A stretch of DNA of 41,210 nt from a virus: the IMG/VR virus record IMGVR_UViG_3300031507_000020, positions 1-41,210 of that record; one strand, written 5' to 3'. Positions 13,573 to 20,614 of this stretch are shown in pieces. The translations under genes were made by a program, and so were the position numbers. The notes beneath the pieces are model-generated. The model did not search any database. It saw only the letters and a list, made by a program, of their open reading frames with translations, and was not told the DNA's origin. Position 1 is the stretch's first letter. Every line of letters begins with the position of its first letter.

Positions 13573-14000
13573 GCACCAGACCAGACGGCTTTGCTGTGAC
13601 GATGGCCGACGGGTGGTTCGTCGGCATCTGGGACGATCGCCAAAACGCAGATCTCATCGTCGCCAAGGGCAAGCCAGCGGACGGCAGAGTCGTGCGGCCG
13701 ATGGTGTTCGCCGATGCGTTGCCGACGCACATCATCCATTTCAGCGGCGAGGGCGCTGAGGTGATCCTCTGCTTCGGATGGGAGGATTGCAAGGCGAAGT
13801 TTTTCGCCGGCATTTACGGCCACATCGACGAATTTGACCAGGAGGAAGTGAAATTCTGGTGCGCGCTTTTCGCCAATCCTGACGAATGGACGCGCGATGA
13901 GGCCGGTAACCTGTTCAGTTGGGGCAATGATATTGGCGAGATCTCGCACGCCTGCATCCTGCAGGTCACGCCAACGCCCGAGCCGCCGGAGCGTCCATGA
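13569..14000 (+). CDS. Hypothetical protein downstream of the DGR reverse transcriptase
   Basis: 143 residues with no recognised family. It looks globular and mixed alpha/beta (GFAVTMADGWFVGIWDDRQN, then HFSGEGAEVILCFGWED, then EEVKFWCALFANPDEW). No signal peptide, membrane segment or nucleotide-binding motif is visible. Its ATG overlaps the stop of the reverse transcriptase gene (ATGA), so it is translationally coupled to it and may be a DGR accessory gene or simply the next operon member. Confidence 0.65.
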   Translation: MSTRPDGFAVTMADGWFVGIWDDRQNADLIVAKGKPADGRVVRPMVFADALPTHIIHFSGEGAEVILCFGWEDCKAKFFAGIYGHIDEFDQEEVKFWCALFANPDEWTRDEAGNLFSWGNDIGEISHACILQVTPTPEPPERP

Positions 14001-14296
14001 CCACCTCCATCGCCCGCAAGATCGCCTACGTCAAGAGCCAGGACCAGACTCGCGCGCACCATTGCCACTGGCCCGGCTGCAGCAAGCAGGTCCCGCCGGC
14101 AAAGTGGGGATGCTTCGAGCATTGGAAGAAGCTCCCCAAGCGCATCCGCGACCGGATCTGGGCCGCTTATCAGCCTGGCCAGGAAAAGACGCTCACGCCA
14201 TCGGCCGAATACCTGGCGGCCGCGCGCGAGGCCAAGGCGTGGGTACTGGCCAATCACCCGCCGGCGACGACACCGCAATCGAACCTGTTCGCATGA
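13997..14296 (+). CDS. Small protein with a probable zinc-binding cluster
   Basis: 99 residues. The segment HHCHWPGCSKQVPPAKWGCFEHWKKLPKRIRDRIW holds three cysteines and several histidines spaced like a small zinc site. I recognise the pattern as common in betaproteobacterial phage genes of unknown role. It overlaps both neighbours by 4 bases. A nucleic-acid-binding function is plausible from the basic helix after the cluster. Confidence 0.6.
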   Translation: MTTSIARKIAYVKSQDQTRAHHCHWPGCSKQVPPAKWGCFEHWKKLPKRIRDRIWAAYQPGQEKTLTPSAEYLAAAREAKAWVLANHPPATTPQSNLFA

Positions 14297-14499
14297 ATCC
14301 CGACCAGCCACCCATCACCTGCGTCAAGCTGTCGAAGTGGTGCGCCACCACCGACGACACCTCCGACGCCGTCCACGCCAGACGCAAGCGCCGCGAGTGG
14401 GTCGATGGTGTACATTGCCACCTCCGCGGCGGCGTGCTGTGGATTGATACCGTGGAGGCGCAAAAATGGATCAAGGGACAAGACAAAATCGCGGCGTGA
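14293..14499 (+). CDS. Possible excisionase (Xis-like)
   Basis: 68 residues. VKLSKWCATTDDTSDAVHAR followed by a basic helix and WVDGVHCHLRGGVLWIDTVE fits a small winged-helix excisionase, in which a final tryptophan/aspartate strand is common. It starts in an ATGA overlap with the preceding gene and overlaps the integrase start by 34 bases, as xis and int genes often do. Excisionases bend attachment-site DNA and direct integrase toward excision; the role here rests on position and size. Confidence 0.6.
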   Translation: MNPDQPPITCVKLSKWCATTDDTSDAVHARRKRREWVDGVHCHLRGGVLWIDTVEAQKWIKGQDKIAA

Positions 14500-15677
14500 C
14501 GGTCCGGAAGTTCAAGACCGAGCAGCGCATCCAGATTGCCTTCAGCTACCGCGGCGCCGAGTGCCGCGAGCTGATGCCGCCCTGCAAGATCACCGAGGCG
14601 GCCAAGACCCACGCGGCAGGCCTTCGCGCCGAGATCCTGCGCAAGATCGCGGCCGGCATATTTGTCTATGCTGACTATTTCAAGGATTCGCCGCGCGCGG
14701 AGATCTATGGCACCAACCCGTCACGCCAGACCGTCGGTGAGCTGCTGCGGGCCCAGCGCACGACCTACCGGCACCAGGCCGCCAACGGCACGCTCTCCCC
14801 ATCGACCCTGGCCGGCTACGAGAAGGCCATCAAGGGCAAGCTGCTCGGCCGCTGGGATCAGACGCTCCTGGGCGACGCGACGCCGGCGGCGCTGCGCGAC
14901 TGGATTGGCGGCCTGGGCATCACCGCCAAAAGCTCGAGGAATATCCTGACGCCGCTCCGGTCGGTGTTCGAGGACGCGCTCAATGACGGGCTGGTCCTGT
15001 TCAACCCCTTCGATCGGATATCGCTCAAGAAGCTGCTGAAACAGACCGCCAAGGCCAGCGAGTATGAGGTCGACCCGTTTGACCACGCCGAGCGCGACGT
15101 GCTGCTGCGCGCCTGCAGGAGCGACGAGCGGGCCATGCTGCAGTTCTGGCTCAACACCGGCCTGCGCCCGGGCGAGCTGATCGCCCTGGAATGGCCGAAG
15201 GTAGACTGGGTGCATACGTGCGCACGCGTCGACCTGAATCGCGTGGCCAAGGTCGACAAGGCGCCGAAGACCGAAGCCGGCATCCGCGACGTCGAGCTGA
15301 ACGAGCCGGCGATCGCCGCCTTGACGGCGCAGAAGGAAGCGACCTTCCTGGCCAACGGCCGGGTGTTTCTCAACCCCAGGACCGGCGAGGCCTGGGACAC
15401 CGATGCCCAGCTCCGGAAGACCTTCTGGGAGCCGCTATGCAAGCGCGCCGGCGTGCGCTACCGCAACCCCTACCAGGTGCGCCACACCTACGCCAGCGCG
15501 GCCCTGACGGCCGGCGCCAACCCATTCTGGCTGGCCAACCAGCTCGGCCACGTCGACGGCGAGATGGTGTTCAAGATCTACGGCAAGTGGATCCCGGCCG
15601 ACTACAAACAGGCCAAGTTTGCACGCGCATCGGATGCTGTAATCGAGACGGCTAAGCTGGCGCTGGTAAAGACTTAA
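14466..15677 (+). CDS. int: Tyrosine recombinase integrase
   Basis: 403 residues. An N-terminal arm-binding domain (RIQIAFSYRGAECRELMPPC, DUF3596-like), a core-binding SAM-like domain at about 88-190, and the catalytic domain. Catalytic landmarks are R234 (NTGLRPGEL), R339 (YQVRHTYAS), H362 (LGH) and the probable nucleophile Y372 (IYGKW). The first box-II residue is Y rather than H, as in several phage integrases. It integrates and excises the phage at attP just downstream (core near 16064-16088). Its last 20 codons are duplicated at 15960-16022. Confidence 0.93.
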   Translation: MDQGTRQNRGVTVRKFKTEQRIQIAFSYRGAECRELMPPCKITEAAKTHAAGLRAEILRKIAAGIFVYADYFKDSPRAEIYGTNPSRQTVGELLRAQRTTYRHQAANGTLSPSTLAGYEKAIKGKLLGRWDQTLLGDATPAALRDWIGGLGITAKSSRNILTPLRSVFEDALNDGLVLFNPFDRISLKKLLKQTAKASEYEVDPFDHAERDVLLRACRSDERAMLQFWLNTGLRPGELIALEWPKVDWVHTCARVDLNRVAKVDKAPKTEAGIRDVELNEPAIAALTAQKEATFLANGRVFLNPRTGEAWDTDAQLRKTFWEPLCKRAGVRYRNPYQVRHTYASAALTAGANPFWLANQLGHVDGEMVFKIYGKWIPADYKQAKFARASDAVIETAKLALVKT

Positions 15678-15708
15678 AGCTACTCAAATTGCTCGAATTG
15701 GAGGCGTG

Positions 15709-15987
15709 ATGAATGACAAACTAAAATCAATGGCGAAGAAAGCCGGCCTTTGGGAAACAGATGGCAGCAAAGGTGGCCATGGCTACGTCGGCGGGAATGA
15801 TGCGGCGCTCGAGGCGTTCGCCAAATTGGTGGCGGAGGACTGCGCAAATCGCGCCGAGTTTGCCGAAGCTGATCCAACGGTGATTTGGTCCGACATCCGC
15901 AAAATGTCCGCCAATGCCATCCGGGTCGAGTACAAAATTGCGCCCAATCCAATCAGATCAAATTCGCACGCGAATCGCACGCAGTGA
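15709..15987 (+). CDS. Small hypothetical protein inserted beside attP
   Basis: 92 residues from an ATG 5 bases after GGAGG. The pattern MKK-GLW..., DAALEAFAKLVAEDCANRAE resembles a widespread class of small phage proteins with no known role. It lies between the intact integrase and a duplicated integrase tail, and its last codons overlap that tail and the integrase arm sites in another frame. The arrangement suggests insertion into the 3' end of an ancestral integrase gene. Confidence 0.6.
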   Translation: MNDKLKSMAKKAGLWETDGSKGGHGYVGGNDAALEAFAKLVAEDCANRAEFAEADPTVIWSDIRKMSANAIRVEYKIAPNPIRSNSHANRTQ

Positions 15988-16022
15988 TCGAGACGGCCAA
16001 GACAGCATTGGTAAAGACTTGA
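15960..16022 (+). pseudogene. Duplicated C-terminal tail of integrase
   Basis: In one frame this stretch encodes KFARESHAVIETAKTALVKT followed by a stop; the integrase ends KFARASDAVIETAKLALVKT followed by a stop. Seventeen of 20 residues are identical, while the DNA has drifted mainly at third positions. It is a remnant or donor copy of the integrase 3' end separated from the full gene by the small gene at 15709-15987. Confidence 0.8.
15963..15981 (+). repeat. Left pair of integrase arm-type sites
   Basis: TTCGCACG (15963-15970) and ATCGCACG (15974-15981), 11 bases apart, repeat the motif found three times on the other side of the att core (16170-16200). Helical spacing and position support integrase arm binding. 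Confidence 0.6.
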
Positions 16023-16063
16023 TCCGCCAAGGTTTTCTCTCAGGGACGCAAGGGCCGGACGCC

Positions 16064-16088
16064 GGTTCAATTCCCCCCGGCTCCACCA
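16064..16088 (+). other. Candidate attP core, tmRNA/tRNA 3' end
   Basis: From GGTTCAATT to the terminal CCACCA the sequence has the shape of the T-loop, acceptor strand and CCA end of a tmRNA or tRNA gene. The 5' side of the T-stem just upstream does not pair, and no upstream RNA gene body is present. So only the 3' end is carried, as in attP of phages that restore the host gene on integration. The broader similarity from 16057 resembles the ssrA 3' end. Confidence 0.65.
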
Positions 16089-16102
16089 TCATAGACGGTC
16101 AC

Positions 16103-16154
16103 TGACAATGACAGACGGTATAGAAGCACGAGACTAAACCGTCTGTTGTTGTCA
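16103..16154. repeat. Imperfect inverted repeat in the att region
   Basis: TGACAATGACAGACGGT (16103-16119) and ACCGTCTGTTGTTGTCA (16138-16154) pair at 15 of 17 positions around an 18-base spacer. Extra GACGGT copies lie at 16094 and near 16206. These may be excisionase or host-factor binding sites. Confidence 0.5.
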
Positions 16155-16169
16155 GGTTTTGTCTACCGT

Positions 16170-16200
16170 TTCGCACGTGATTCGCACGGCAATTCGCACC
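16170..16200 (+). repeat. Right triplet of integrase arm-type sites
   Basis: TTCGCACG at 16170 and 16181 and TTCGCACC at 16193, spaced 11 and 12 bases, i.e. one helical turn each. Together with the left pair they flank the att core, as arm sites of tyrosine integrases do. Confidence 0.65.
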
Positions 16201-16266
16201 TGACCGACGGTCAATTTGCAGCGCCTGGCTGCAATTTCATCTGGGATTTGCTACAGGATGATGCAC

Positions 16267-16283
16267 CCCGGCATTGCGCCGGG
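16267..16283. terminator. Hairpin at the end of the late operon
   Basis: CCCGGC / GCCGGG stem with a 5-base loop, just beyond the last late gene (stop at 16292). There is no clear T-run on the minus strand, and a short ATTT on the plus strand. It could end either convergent transcript weakly. Confidence 0.35.
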
Positions 16284-16291
16284 ATTTGCTG

Positions 16292-16807
16292 CTATTTCTG
16301 GTCCTGCGCCTGCCGCACCAGCTCGTAGGCTTTCCTCAGTCCGAGGGCTTGCTCTTTCCACTGGAGGCAGGCGCCGGCGTTTGCGGCGACGGCCTCTTCA
16401 ACCCCAGAAAGCGGAACTCCGGAGGGTCCGTGGTCAGACTCGCTGGGAGTGGGGGGATCGACCCCGGCCCAGGCTGCGTCGTGAACGCGCACGAAGCCAG
16501 CATTGACAGTGCAGCGATCATCATCAGCCTTTGAAACATAGACGGGCACCTCCTTGATCAGCGTTTCGGTTTTCCCCTGGATGATGCGCACGCGGTCGAC
16601 GTACTTGACCTCGATCTCGTGCAGCACCTGGACCTGTTGTTTGAATATCTTCACGGCCGCCAGGGCCTGCTTGGCCTTGTAGTCGTTGAATACCAGCTGA
16701 TCGTGCTGGTGCATCTTGACTGCCGAGACGCCGGCGATCGCGGCCGCCAGGATGGCAAGCGCCGCCCATTTGGCCCACCAGGGCAATACCAGGCCGAGCA
16801 GTCCCAT
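16292..16807 (-). CDS. rz: Rz-like inner membrane spanin
   Basis: 171 residues. An N-terminal membrane anchor (WWAKWAALAILAAAIAGVSA) is followed by a long helical periplasmic part (KQALAAVKIFKQQVQVLHEI and onward), the layout of i-spanins. i-Spanins bridge to the outer membrane lipoprotein Rz1 and fuse the envelopes at the end of lysis. The Rz1 gene is nested inside in another frame. It is the last gene of the late operon. Confidence 0.75.
   Translation of the reverse strand: MGLLGLVLPWWAKWAALAILAAAIAGVSAVKMHQHDQLVFNDYKAKQALAAVKIFKQQVQVLHEIEVKYVDRVRIIQGKTETLIKEVPVYVSKADDDRCTVNAGFVRVHDAAWAGVDPPTPSESDHGPSGVPLSGVEEAVAANAGACLQWKEQALGLRKAYELVRQAQDQK
16336..16539 (-). CDS. rz1: Rz1-like outer membrane spanin, nested in Rz
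   Basis: 67 residues. Signal peptide with lipobox LASC (MMIAALSMLASCAF), then a proline-rich mature part (PGPGSIPPLPASL, PSPQTPAPAS), as expected for an o-spanin. It lies wholly within the Rz gene in another frame, a known spanin arrangement. Confidence 0.8.
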   Translation of the reverse strand: MFQRLMMIAALSMLASCAFTTQPGPGSIPPLPASLTTDPPEFRFLGLKRPSPQTPAPASSGKSKPSD

Positions 16808-16817
16808 GGGCGCGACC

Positions 16818-17150
16818 TCAGGTCGACGCCGTCGGCGCCGAGGTGTCGGCGGCCGGAGGCGCCGCGGCTGGCGCCTGGCTCTCCAGGTGCGCCTTCAGCC
16901 AGCCGACAACCTGGCTTTCCACGTCGGCGATCTTGTGCGCTTCCTGGACGAAGAAACGCTCGACGGCGACGACACCGTCGCTGATATCCTGCATGAGGTG
17001 ACCGCCGCCGGCAGCGATGTGCGAGCGGATCTCGGCCGCCTCGGCCGCCAACTTGTCGCGCACCGCCTGCGCTGCCTTGGAAGCTTCCGCCTCGATGCTC
17101 TCCTCGATCGCCTTGGCCCGGGCTTCGAGTACTTCTTGCACTGTGCTCAT
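16818..17150 (-). CDS. Helical protein in the lysis cassette, unknown
   Basis: 110 residues, almost entirely helical and alanine-rich (AIEESIEAEASKAAQAVRDK, then AVERFFVQEAHKIADVE), ending in a proline- and alanine-rich tail. No membrane segment. It sits between the holin-like and spanin genes. It may be a structural or lysis accessory protein; no family is recognised. Confidence 0.55.
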   Translation of the reverse strand: MSTVQEVLEARAKAIEESIEAEASKAAQAVRDKLAAEAAEIRSHIAAGGGHLMQDISDGVVAVERFFVQEAHKIADVESQVVGWLKAHLESQAPAAAPPAADTSAPTAST

Positions 17151-17200
17151 GTCCTGCTCCTTCGTTATAGGGCGCTCTGCCCCGTTGATGGCGCCGGCGA

Positions 17201-17761
17201 CTAGGCCGGTGTGTTTCCCTTGTTGACGGCGCTGTCCAGGCTATAGCCGGCCAGGAAGCCCACGGAAAGGATCGTCTGCAGCGACGCGACATCGAGCGTG
17301 CTGGTAGCGAAGGCCGTGGCCTCGGCAACGGCCAGGCTGATCAGCGTGGCCACGGTGCGCCGGTTGTAGACCTTGAAGAAATAGCCCATCAGGCTGTCGG
17401 TGATCTCGCCGCGAAACCATTTGGACATGTAGTGGGCCACCATGCCGACCAGGCCGGCGCCGTAGAACGCGCCATAGTCCATCACCACTGCCGGCACCGC
17501 TAAGCCTCCATCGGCCGCGAATGCCGTCCCGCAGCTGAGCAGGATCAACCCCAGCGCGCCCAGCATGCACATACGGGAGACCACCGCGCCGCGGCCCTCC
17601 GGGTCCACCGCCGCCACCAGGCCGACGATTGCGGCGACCACGGCGCCCAGCAACGCCAGCGCAGAAATGGCCAGCATGTCGTGGCCGGTGGCCATAGCCG
17701 TAACCATGCCGACTATCAGAAAAATTCCCGCGATCGCCGCGAACGTGATGAGCCTGCGCAT
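17201..17761 (-). CDS. Multi-pass membrane protein, candidate holin
   Basis: 186 residues. Segments that should cross the membrane include residues about 3-25 (LITFAAIAGIFLIVGMVTAM), 31-54 (LAISALALLGAVVAAIVGLV) and 68-85 (LGALGLILLSCGTAFA), with more hydrophobic stretches later (AVVMDYGAFYGAGLVGMVAH and VATLISLAVAEATAF). It lies between the M15 peptidase and spanin genes, so a holin is the natural reading. It is longer than most holins, so another membrane role remains possible. The start at 17761 is chosen because upstream sequence (to 18055) overlaps the peptidase gene. Confidence 0.55.
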   Translation of the reverse strand: MRRLITFAAIAGIFLIVGMVTAMATGHDMLAISALALLGAVVAAIVGLVAAVDPEGRGAVVSRMCMLGALGLILLSCGTAFAADGGLAVPAVVMDYGAFYGAGLVGMVAHYMSKWFRGEITDSLMGYFFKVYNRRTVATLISLAVAEATAFATSTLDVASLQTILSVGFLAGYSLDSAVNKGNTPA

Positions 17762-17813
17762 GGTGTTCCCCCTAAAAAGAAACAGCGCCGATTGGCGCCG
17801 CCGCTGTGGAAAA

Positions 17814-18263
17814 TCAGTGCCGCACTTCCTGCAGCCCGACGTGATCACCGTACTTGTCGATTGTGATGATCCGGTTTTCCGGCTTGGGCACGGGCATGAT
17901 GCTGATGTGGCACCAGCTGCCGTATTCATGAATGATCTGGCCGAACGCAATGCCCGATGCCACGATCGCGCGGCAGACCTGCAGCGGAGTTCCGTATTCC
18001 GGGACTTCGATGTCAGCCGCGGCGCCGAAGCAATGATGCGATGTTGGCACGCCACCTACGGCGACATTGAGTGCAGGCGACCTATAACCACTGCTGATGT
18101 GGATCGGCTTGCCGCCCAATTGCGCACGCACCTTCTCCAGCATGACCGCCAGCTTTGTAAGGTTGACAATCACCTCGCCGCTGGGCGTATTGTCGATGCC
18201 GCGCTGGATGGCTGTTTCACTCCTGGTCAATTCCTCCAGCGTGAAGTGTTCGGTGAGATTCAT
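17814..18263 (-). CDS. Endolysin, M15-family peptidase
   Basis: 149 residues. M15A motifs are complete: HISSGYRSPALN at 55-66, the zinc motif SHHCFGAAAD at 75-84, and the last ligand H119 in WCHIS. These enzymes are zinc peptidases that cut peptide cross-links of peptidoglycan. There is no signal peptide, so release depends on a holin. Its start overlaps the upstream gene by 4 bases (ATGA). Confidence 0.88.
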   Translation of the reverse strand: MNLTEHFTLEELTRSETAIQRGIDNTPSGEVIVNLTKLAVMLEKVRAQLGGKPIHISSGYRSPALNVAVGGVPTSHHCFGAAADIEVPEYGTPLQVCRAIVASGIAFGQIIHEYGSWCHISIMPVPKPENRIITIDKYGDHVGLQEVRH

Positions 18264-18493
18264 TTGTCAGCCTTTTTGTCGAGTTTGTCCTCGATGCGAT
18301 CAAGACGCGCGAAGAGCGCATCGGACAGTCGATTCAAGTCCGCCTTTTGCGCGTAGGTGTTTGCCTGGCCGCCGATCAGCGCATTGAGAGTCGTGCGCAG
18401 ATCCTCGATGGCCTTGTCCTGGCGCGACATCTGGTACATGCAAAAGGCCACCAGCGCGTTGGCGAGAATGGACAGGATGGTCTGCAGTTCCAT
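18260..18493 (-). CDS. Small membrane protein with coiled coil, lysis cassette
   Basis: 77 residues. An N-terminal hydrophobic segment (ILSILANALVAFCMYQM) is followed by a heptad-like charged helix (LNRLSDALFARLDRIEDKLDKKADK). It directly precedes the endolysin gene and overlaps it by 4 bases. Such proteins are often annotated as holin partners. A holin or antiholin role is possible but not shown. Confidence 0.6.
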   Translation of the reverse strand: MELQTILSILANALVAFCMYQMSRQDKAIEDLRTTLNALIGGQANTYAQKADLNRLSDALFARLDRIEDKLDKKADK

Positions 18494-18542
18494 TAGGCAA
18501 ACTCTTTCGTAAGTTGCATCAGAGAATCACTGCACGAGTGCC

Positions 18543-19007
18543 CTACCAGGCGATAGCGTCGATCTGCTCCGCAGTTGTAGCGGCGCCCACCGCGGCCTTG
18601 AGTTGCTGCGCTTTGCCGAAGTTCGTGATGCCGGCGGCCACCATGGCCGCGTGCATCGCCTTGAAGGTGGCGACATCCGTCATCGGAACCTGGCTGTTGT
18701 CGGCGGCCTTCCAGTAGCCCGGGAAGCCCGGCGGCAAGGCGCTGTTGAGCGCCACGTAGATGCCCACCTGGCTGATGTTCTTGCTGCCGATCGCATCCGC
18801 CTGGATCTGCGCGCCGGCGAACAGGAAAGTGCCATTGTTGGCCGCCAGCCAAGCGGCGTCGATCTCGCTACGCTTCATCACCTTCAGGCTGACGATCGAA
18901 GGCGGAGGTGGCGTCGGCGAGTCGCTGTAGTCCTCGTCGTTGCCGCAATCCTCGGCCGAGTCGACCGCGCGCATGCCGGTCCCATCCTGCTTTATCGCGT
19001 AACCCAT
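18543..19007 (-). CDS. Tail fibre assembly-like protein (DUF4376-like)
   Basis: 154 residues. The N-terminus (MGYAIKQDGTGMRAVDSAED) and the proline run before VMKRSEIDAAWLAANNGTFLF resemble phage proteins placed after tail fibres, with a DUF4376-like C-terminal domain. These are thought to be fibre chaperones or small fibre subunits. It lies 14 bases after the tail fibre gene, which supports that reading. Confidence 0.55.
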   Translation of the reverse strand: MGYAIKQDGTGMRAVDSAEDCGNDEDYSDSPTPPPPSIVSLKVMKRSEIDAAWLAANNGTFLFAGAQIQADAIGSKNISQVGIYVALNSALPPGFPGYWKAADNSQVPMTDVATFKAMHAAMVAAGITNFGKAQQLKAAVGAATTAEQIDAIAW

Positions 19008-19021
19008 TGCGTCTCTCCTTT

Positions 19022-20029
19022 TTAGGCGTCGACCCAGCCATAGCAGAAGGCGGTGCCTCCGGCGTGGTTGCTGGCGTAGTACACGTTGGTGCTTTCCAGC
19101 ACCATGGAACCGAAGGCGTTCACGGACAGCTGGTTGCCGCCGCCGGCCTGCAGCGGCGGCGGGCTGGTGGTGCTGCCGTATGCACCGTACTGGTTGTTTG
19201 GCGCCAGCAGTGCCACACCACCGACGGCCACCTGGTTCTGCGCCGACGCGATGATTTCCGTTGCAGTCGTCGGCACCAAGCTCGAGACGGATGCCGATAC
19301 CCAGGTCGGCACCGTAATGCTGCCCTGGGAGCCGCTAGCGATCTGCGGTGGCGCCGTGAGGTTGGAGCCGGAAAGCGGCACGTAGACGGCCTTCCTGCCC
19401 AGCTGAAGGGTCTGCAGCAGGTATTTGGTGCCGCTGCTGTCCGTGCGCACCGCGCCGGCCCGAGCCTTGTACGTATAGCCTGAAGGCATGGCCGGCGCGG
19501 TGGCGCTGAGCGAGCGCAATCCGGCCACCGTCACCGTGGTCGGGTTGTAGATGATCCAGTCGTAATACCAGGTGTTCGCGGCGATCGCGCCAGTATCCAG
19601 GCCATTGGCACCGGACGCGGTGCTGACAATGGAGACGTTGACGCTGGAAACTTTGACGCCAGTGCCACCAGCGTTTTCCAGCGTCGCCTTGTCGGCGGTC
19701 CAGACGGCGGTGTGGTTGTTGATGCCGCGGGCATCGCCCTTGAGGTTCTTGAACGCGCCGGGCAGCGCGGCCGAGCCGATGGAGGCGGCGATCATCGCGC
19801 GAATCGCATCGCGCACCTGCGTCAGCGGCGATGTATCGTCCGGCGTGATGCCGCCATCCACCTGCACGGCCCGCAGTTCCTCGCCGATCTTGTGGTACCA
19901 GAACGCGCCCGGCTTGGTTGCCGGCGTCGGGCCCGCCGGATCTCCCGGCTGCGGATAACCGGCAGAGGGAGAAACGGGCGCCGTGGGCGGCGTGCCGGAT
20001 GCGCCAGATTTCCAGTTTCGATTGTCCAT
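19022..20029 (-). CDS. Tail fibre protein
   Basis: 335 residues. A proline-rich N-terminus (SGTPPTAPVSPSAGYPQPGD) is followed by a short baseplate-attachment-like part (KIGEELRAVQVDGGITPDDT) and then strand-rich, serine/threonine-rich sequence. It directly follows the gp48-like baseplate gene, the normal place of the fibre in Mu-like tails. I searched it by eye for a copy of the DGR template and found none, so the host-binding part is not a direct DGR target. Confidence 0.7.
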   Translation of the reverse strand: MDNRNWKSGASGTPPTAPVSPSAGYPQPGDPAGPTPATKPGAFWYHKIGEELRAVQVDGGITPDDTSPLTQVRDAIRAMIAASIGSAALPGAFKNLKGDARGINNHTAVWTADKATLENAGGTGVKVSSVNVSIVSTASGANGLDTGAIAANTWYYDWIIYNPTTVTVAGLRSLSATAPAMPSGYTYKARAGAVRTDSSGTKYLLQTLQLGRKAVYVPLSGSNLTAPPQIASGSQGSITVPTWVSASVSSLVPTTATEIIASAQNQVAVGGVALLAPNNQYGAYGSTTSPPPLQAGGGNQLSVNAFGSMVLESTNVYYASNHAGGTAFCYGWVDA

Positions 20030-20038
20030 GGTTCTCCT

Positions 20039-20614
20039 TTAAGAGTAGGCAAACAGCGCAATCGTGTGCGCCGGCTTGTAACGGTTGATCACGCATTCCA
20101 GGACCTGGTTGCCCCAGACCGAGAGAGCGGTCTCGACGTCGTCTTCGACGGTGATCTCGATGACGGTGTTGAGCGGCGCATTGACCGTGAAGGTGTAGGC
20201 CCATGCATGGCCGGTCAATGGATCCTCGACGTCGTCCTCGACGGAATGCTCATGACCTTCGGTAATGGTGATGGTGAAGCCCAGGGCCGCGGCGATGGCG
20301 ATGTAGTACGCCACCGTCTGGCCGCCCAGGGACGCCAGCTTCGCCACCAGTGAGGCACGGCGTTGCGCCACCGTCTGGTCCGGCCCGACGCATGAATCCG
20401 GCAGCCCGGCCACGCGCTCCCAGTCGGCCAGGAGTTCGTCCGTGGTGCGTGGGTTCGCCTCGTCCGTCAGCGCGATCGCGCGCGCGTCGATGCGCGCCAG
20501 CTCCTGCGCCCACGCATCGAGCTGCTTCGTGAAGGTAGCGCCCGGATCCGTGGTCCACGCCGGGCCCGGCGGCAGCAATCCCTGCAGATGCTGCAGGTAG
20601 TCGTCGGCGTTCAT
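20039..20614 (-). CDS. Baseplate protein, Mu gp48-like (DUF2313)
   Basis: 191 residues. MNADDYLQHLQGLLPPGPAW and the later GHAWAYTFTVNAP segment fit the DUF2313/YmfQ family, which in Mu links the baseplate wedge to the tail fibre. It overlaps the upstream baseplate J gene by 4 bases and precedes the fibre gene. Confidence 0.75.
   Translation of the reverse strand: MNADDYLQHLQGLLPPGPAWTTDPGATFTKQLDAWAQELARIDARAIALTDEANPRTTDELLADWERVAGLPDSCVGPDQTVAQRRASLVAKLASLGGQTVAYYIAIAAALGFTITITEGHEHSVEDDVEDPLTGHAWAYTFTVNAPLNTVIEITVEDDVETALSVWGNQVLECVINRYKPAHTIALFAYS

Noticed and set aside
16057-16088. A complete tRNA or tmRNA gene
   Set aside because: Only the 3' T-arm and CCA end are present; the upstream bases do not pair and no anticodon arm or tag-coding region is seen.
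17762-18055. N-terminal extension of the holin-like protein
   Set aside because: It would overlap the endolysin gene and is arginine/serine-rich; the ATG at 17761 begins a clean membrane segment.
19022-20029. Tail fibre gene as a third DGR target
   Set aside because: No stretch resembling the template, and no YWTST or SYPAVLVR pattern, is present in its C-terminus.
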